DNA of 43,884 nucleotides. Origin: Thermoplasmata archaeon. GTDB taxonomy: Archaea; Thermoplasmatota; Thermoplasmata; Lutacidiplasmatales; UBA184. The position numbers and the translations under genes were made by a program. The stretch covers positions 1-43,884 of the forward strand of contig DATKQS010000016.1 of assembly GCA_035532555.1 (NCBI GenBank), written 5' to 3'. Below the pieces are notes generated by a model. That model did no database searches and was not told the DNA's origin. It was given only the letters and a program-made list of their open reading frames with translations. This document shows, piece by piece, positions 42,227-43,884 of this stretch (position 1 is its first letter; each line of letters starts with the position of its first letter).

Positions 42227-42472
42227 CTACGCTCCGCCACTCTCGGCAGAGTCCAGGGTCTTCTGGTAGGCTCCCGAGCCCCAATCCACTCGCGGGAGCC
42301 CCGTCTCGGCTCTGAAGAGGATCACCGACTCGGGGGCGAACCCCGCGTAGTGGTTGTTGAAGAAGGCGAAGGTGGAGCGAACGCGTGGGGCGACGTTCTT
42401 GACCCGTTCCGCAGCTGCATGGCGCGAGTGCTCTATCGCCCGGGGGTCGCTCCGGGATTTCTCGCGCCCCAT
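42227..42472 (-). pseudogene. DUF72 protein, C-terminal remnant
   Basis: The 81-codon frame encodes what looks like the C-terminal end of a DUF72 TIM-barrel protein: the helix before the block TFAFFNNHYAGFAPES, then the final helix. Complete DUF72 proteins have about 240 residues. Upstream in this frame a stop codon appears within 7 codons of the first ATG, and no other part of the family is seen in 42473-42608. The gene has therefore lost its first two thirds. No function is expected. Confidence 0.65.
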
Positions 42473-42608
42473 AGGAACTAGGTGCCTTTACCTCCGACCC
42501 CCGAGGTACGCCCTCCGCCGGACCGCGTGTGAAACGAACGACACACGAGACCGCGGGTTGGGGAGCCGTAATACCCCGGATCCTCCATTCCCACCGAAGA
42601 GGTACTAC

Positions 42609-43415
42609 ATGCCGAACGCCCCGATTTCGGTACCGGGAGAGGGCCGGACCCTCGAAGCATATCTCGCGCTGCCCGAGGAGCGGACGGGACCGCGCCCAGC
42701 CGTCATCGTGATCCACGAGATCTTCGGACCCGATCGCCACATCCAGGATGTGGCACGACGATTCGCCCGGGAGGGCTACATCGCCATCGCGCCCAACCTT
42801 TTCACTGGAGAGATCCAGCAGCTCCTGACGCCCGAGGCGATCGCGACCGGCTTCGGATTCTTGCGGGGCCTTCCGCCCGAGGTGCAGCGGGATCCCGCGC
42901 AGATCCAGGCGCGGATCGCGGCGCTTCCACCGGAGAAGAGGGCCGTGCTGGCCGCACTCATGAAGATCCAAGACCCTGCCCAGCACGCGAAATTCGCACA
43001 GGACCTTCGCGCGGTGGCTCGGTACCTCCGAGGGCGGAGCGACGTTGAGCCTCGGAAGGTCGCGAGCGTCGGATTCTGTTTCGGCGGCGCGATGTCCGGG
43101 CGGCTCGCATGTGTGGACCCGGATCTCGCCGCAGCCGTGATCTTCTACGGCAACGCTCCGCCGGCCGATCAGATCCCCCACATCCGGTGCCCCATCCTCG
43201 GGCTCTACGGCGCCGAAGATCATCGGATCGCCGACACGATACCGAAGTTCGCGGAGGAGGCGAAGGAAGCCGGCGTGCGTCTGACCTACCACATCTATCC
43301 CGGAGCTCCGCACGCGTTCTTCAACGATACCCGCGTCGAGCTGTATCGTGCCGAGGCGGCCGCGGATGCGTGGAAACGCGTGCAGGCGTTCCTCCGAACG
43401 GAGTTCGGACGCTAA
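42609..43415 (+). CDS. Dienelactone hydrolase family protein
   Basis: The 268-residue alpha/beta hydrolase has the Cys-type nucleophile in GFCFGGAMS, the acid in GAEDHRI and the histidine in PGAPHAFFND, which together are the dienelactone hydrolase triad. The N-terminal block VIVIHEIFGPDRHIQDVARRFA is also typical. A middle region of about 45 residues (rich in Gln and Ala) is longer than in the basic enzyme. ATG 42609 follows AGAGGT; a possible TATA element CGTAATAC is at 42567-42574. Natural substrates of archaeal members are mostly unknown. Confidence 0.9.
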   Translation: MPNAPISVPGEGRTLEAYLALPEERTGPRPAVIVIHEIFGPDRHIQDVARRFAREGYIAIAPNLFTGEIQQLLTPEAIATGFGFLRGLPPEVQRDPAQIQARIAALPPEKRAVLAALMKIQDPAQHAKFAQDLRAVARYLRGRSDVEPRKVASVGFCFGGAMSGRLACVDPDLAAAVIFYGNAPPADQIPHIRCPILGLYGAEDHRIADTIPKFAEEAKEAGVRLTYHIYPGAPHAFFNDTRVELYRAEAAADAWKRVQAFLRTEFGR

Positions 43416-43481
43416 GGGGGTCCCCATGCTCGCCGAGACAAGGAGCGTGCACGGTCGCTCGCTCTCCGCCGAAACCGACGC

Positions 43482-43613
43482 ATGGAGGATTCGCGCCTTG
43501 GTGAGGACTTGACGGGGCGTGCCCCGGTTCGCCGGTGCTCCTGGGCCGAGAGCGACCCGCTGATGCGCGCCTACCATGACGATGTCGGCGAGCGCAAGCC
43601 CCCCTACTTGTAG
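43482..43613 (+). pseudogene. tag: 3-methyladenine DNA glycosylase I, 5' fragment interrupted by an insertion
   Basis: The frame begins MEDSRLGEDL and continues with RRCSWAESDPLMRAYHDDV, which is the N-terminal signature of Tag proteins (RC-W---DPL--AYHD, with the zinc-ligand Cys). In Tag the next residues should be EWG or WG followed by proline. Instead the match ends at about 43583-43586 and the frame hits a stop at 43611-43613 inside the hairpin that precedes tnpB. The rest of the gene would lie beyond the inserted element, outside the window. Confidence 0.75.
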
Positions 43614-43648
43614 GGGGTTATAGCGAGCCCCCTATCTACGCTGGGGGC
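43587..43648 (+). mobile_element. Left end of an IS200/IS605-type element, with two hairpins
   Basis: Between the break in tag and tnpB are two stem-loops. The first, CCCCCTAC/GTAGGGGG, is a perfect 8-bp stem at 43600-43617 with a TT loop. The second, GCCCCC/GGGGGC, spans 43627-43648 with a 10-nt loop. IS200/IS605 elements carry subterminal hairpins at their ends that the transposase recognises, and lack inverted terminal repeats. The exact left boundary is uncertain by several bases. The right end and any tnpA lie outside the window. Confidence 0.6.
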
Positions 43649-43884
43649 ATGGATGGAGTGCTACCGCCGAAGATGTATCACCCGAACAAGTACCGCCTCT
43701 ACCCGTTTCCGAATCAGGAGCGGGAACTCCTCCGACAGTTCGACGAGTTGCGCTTTCTCTGGAACTACGCGCTCGAACAACGGCAAGATGCGTGGCGGAA
43801 AGAGAAGCGATCCATCTCGTACGTGGACCAGTGCCGGGGCCTTGCCAAGTGGAGAGCCTACGACCAGGAGGGGGTCGGGAGGGT
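43649..43884 (+). CDS. tnpB: TnpB-like RNA-guided nuclease, N-terminal part (runs off window)
   Basis: The open frame starts MDGVLPPKMYHPNKYRLYPF and continues with the helix-turn-helix region typical of IS605 OrfB/TnpB: LRFLWNYALEQRQDAWRKE. Only 78 codons are present, so the RuvC-type catalytic residues and the C-terminal zinc finger cannot be checked. ATG 43673 is an alternative start. TnpB proteins act as RNA-guided nucleases, ancestors of Cas12, with a guide RNA from the element's right end. Confidence 0.85.
   Translation, partial: MDGVLPPKMYHPNKYRLYPFPNQERELLRQFDELRFLWNYALEQRQDAWRKEKRSISYVDQCRGLAKWRAYDQEGVGR

Noticed and set aside
40533-42269. 578-codon open frame overlapping rpsB and the TrmB gene
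   Set aside because: Its translation is dominated by Arg, Pro and Gly, with no family resemblance; it is a high-GC shadow of the two real genes.
41943-43577. 544-codon minus-strand frame across the right end
   Set aside because: The translation is a shadow of the dienelactone hydrolase and its surroundings; only the separate short DUF72-like frame at 42227-42472 shows family similarity on that strand.

Overview
The window looks like part of a high-GC archaeal chromosome, most likely from the Thermoplasmatota (Thermoplasmata and relatives). The evidence is an archaeal 16S rRNA 3' end, an archaeal-only gene set (RibL, archaeal RibC, PriL, Csl4, Pth2, SRP54, 3'-phosphate RNA ligase RtcB, archaeal-type PheS/PheT), an intron-containing tRNA-Leu, TATA boxes about 25 nt upstream of start codons, and surface proteins with Thermoplasmata-style 'SGLPxGTxW' repeats. 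The 16S gene is followed at once by protein genes and not by 23S rRNA, which also fits unlinked rRNA genes as in Thermoplasma. The lineage call is an inference.

Layout. 1-742: 16S rRNA 3' part. 886-2997 (+): compact riboflavin/FAD operon ribB-ribL-ribC-ribH. 3035-3394 (-): SCP2-like protein. 3539-7932 (+): birA, then a 12S-type acyl-CoA carboxyltransferase, a 5S-type pyruvate carboxyltransferase and a biotin carrier. Together these have the composition of a methylmalonyl-CoA:pyruvate transcarboxylase. 7929-8618 (-): two small membrane proteins, one with a zinc ribbon. 8719-12774 (+): rtcB, a site-2-type protease and the primase large subunit. 12698-16831 (-): a long run reading PRC-barrel protein, tRNA-Leu(UAA) with a 42-nt intron, METTL5-like methyltransferase, csl4, glyA, an AK6-type kinase and a CDP-alcohol phosphatidyltransferase. 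16870-19351 (-): rpe and ATP-dependent DNA ligase. 19432-21776 (-): SRP54, a membrane protein and pth2. 22004-26853 (+): a GltD-like flavoprotein, pheS and pheT. 27024-36726 (+): a peptide ABC transporter (two permeases, two ATPases with unusual insertions, a small membrane protein and a very large membrane-anchored binding protein). 36864-40833 (+): methylmalonyl-CoA mutase large subunit, methylmalonyl-CoA epimerase, enolase and ribosomal protein S2. 40900-42174 (+): TrmB-type regulator with a Cys-rich C-terminal domain. 42227-43884: a DUF72 remnant, a dienelactone hydrolase-like enzyme, and a tag (3-methyladenine DNA glycosylase I) gene apparently cut by an IS200/IS605-type element whose tnpB runs off the window.

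How it may fit together (inference). The peptide transporter suggests a peptide-using heterotroph. The transcarboxylase-like genes with methylmalonyl-CoA mutase and epimerase would form most of a propionyl-CoA/succinyl-CoA interconversion route, as in the Wood-Werkman cycle of propionibacteria. RtcB is the enzyme expected to join the exons of the intron-bearing tRNA encoded in the same window.

The most interesting points are the archaeal transcarboxylase cluster with no linked biotin carboxylase, the interrupted tag gene at the right edge, the intron-bearing tRNA embedded in a protein operon, the enlarged dipeptide-transport ATPases, and the TrmB regulator with a V4R-like domain.
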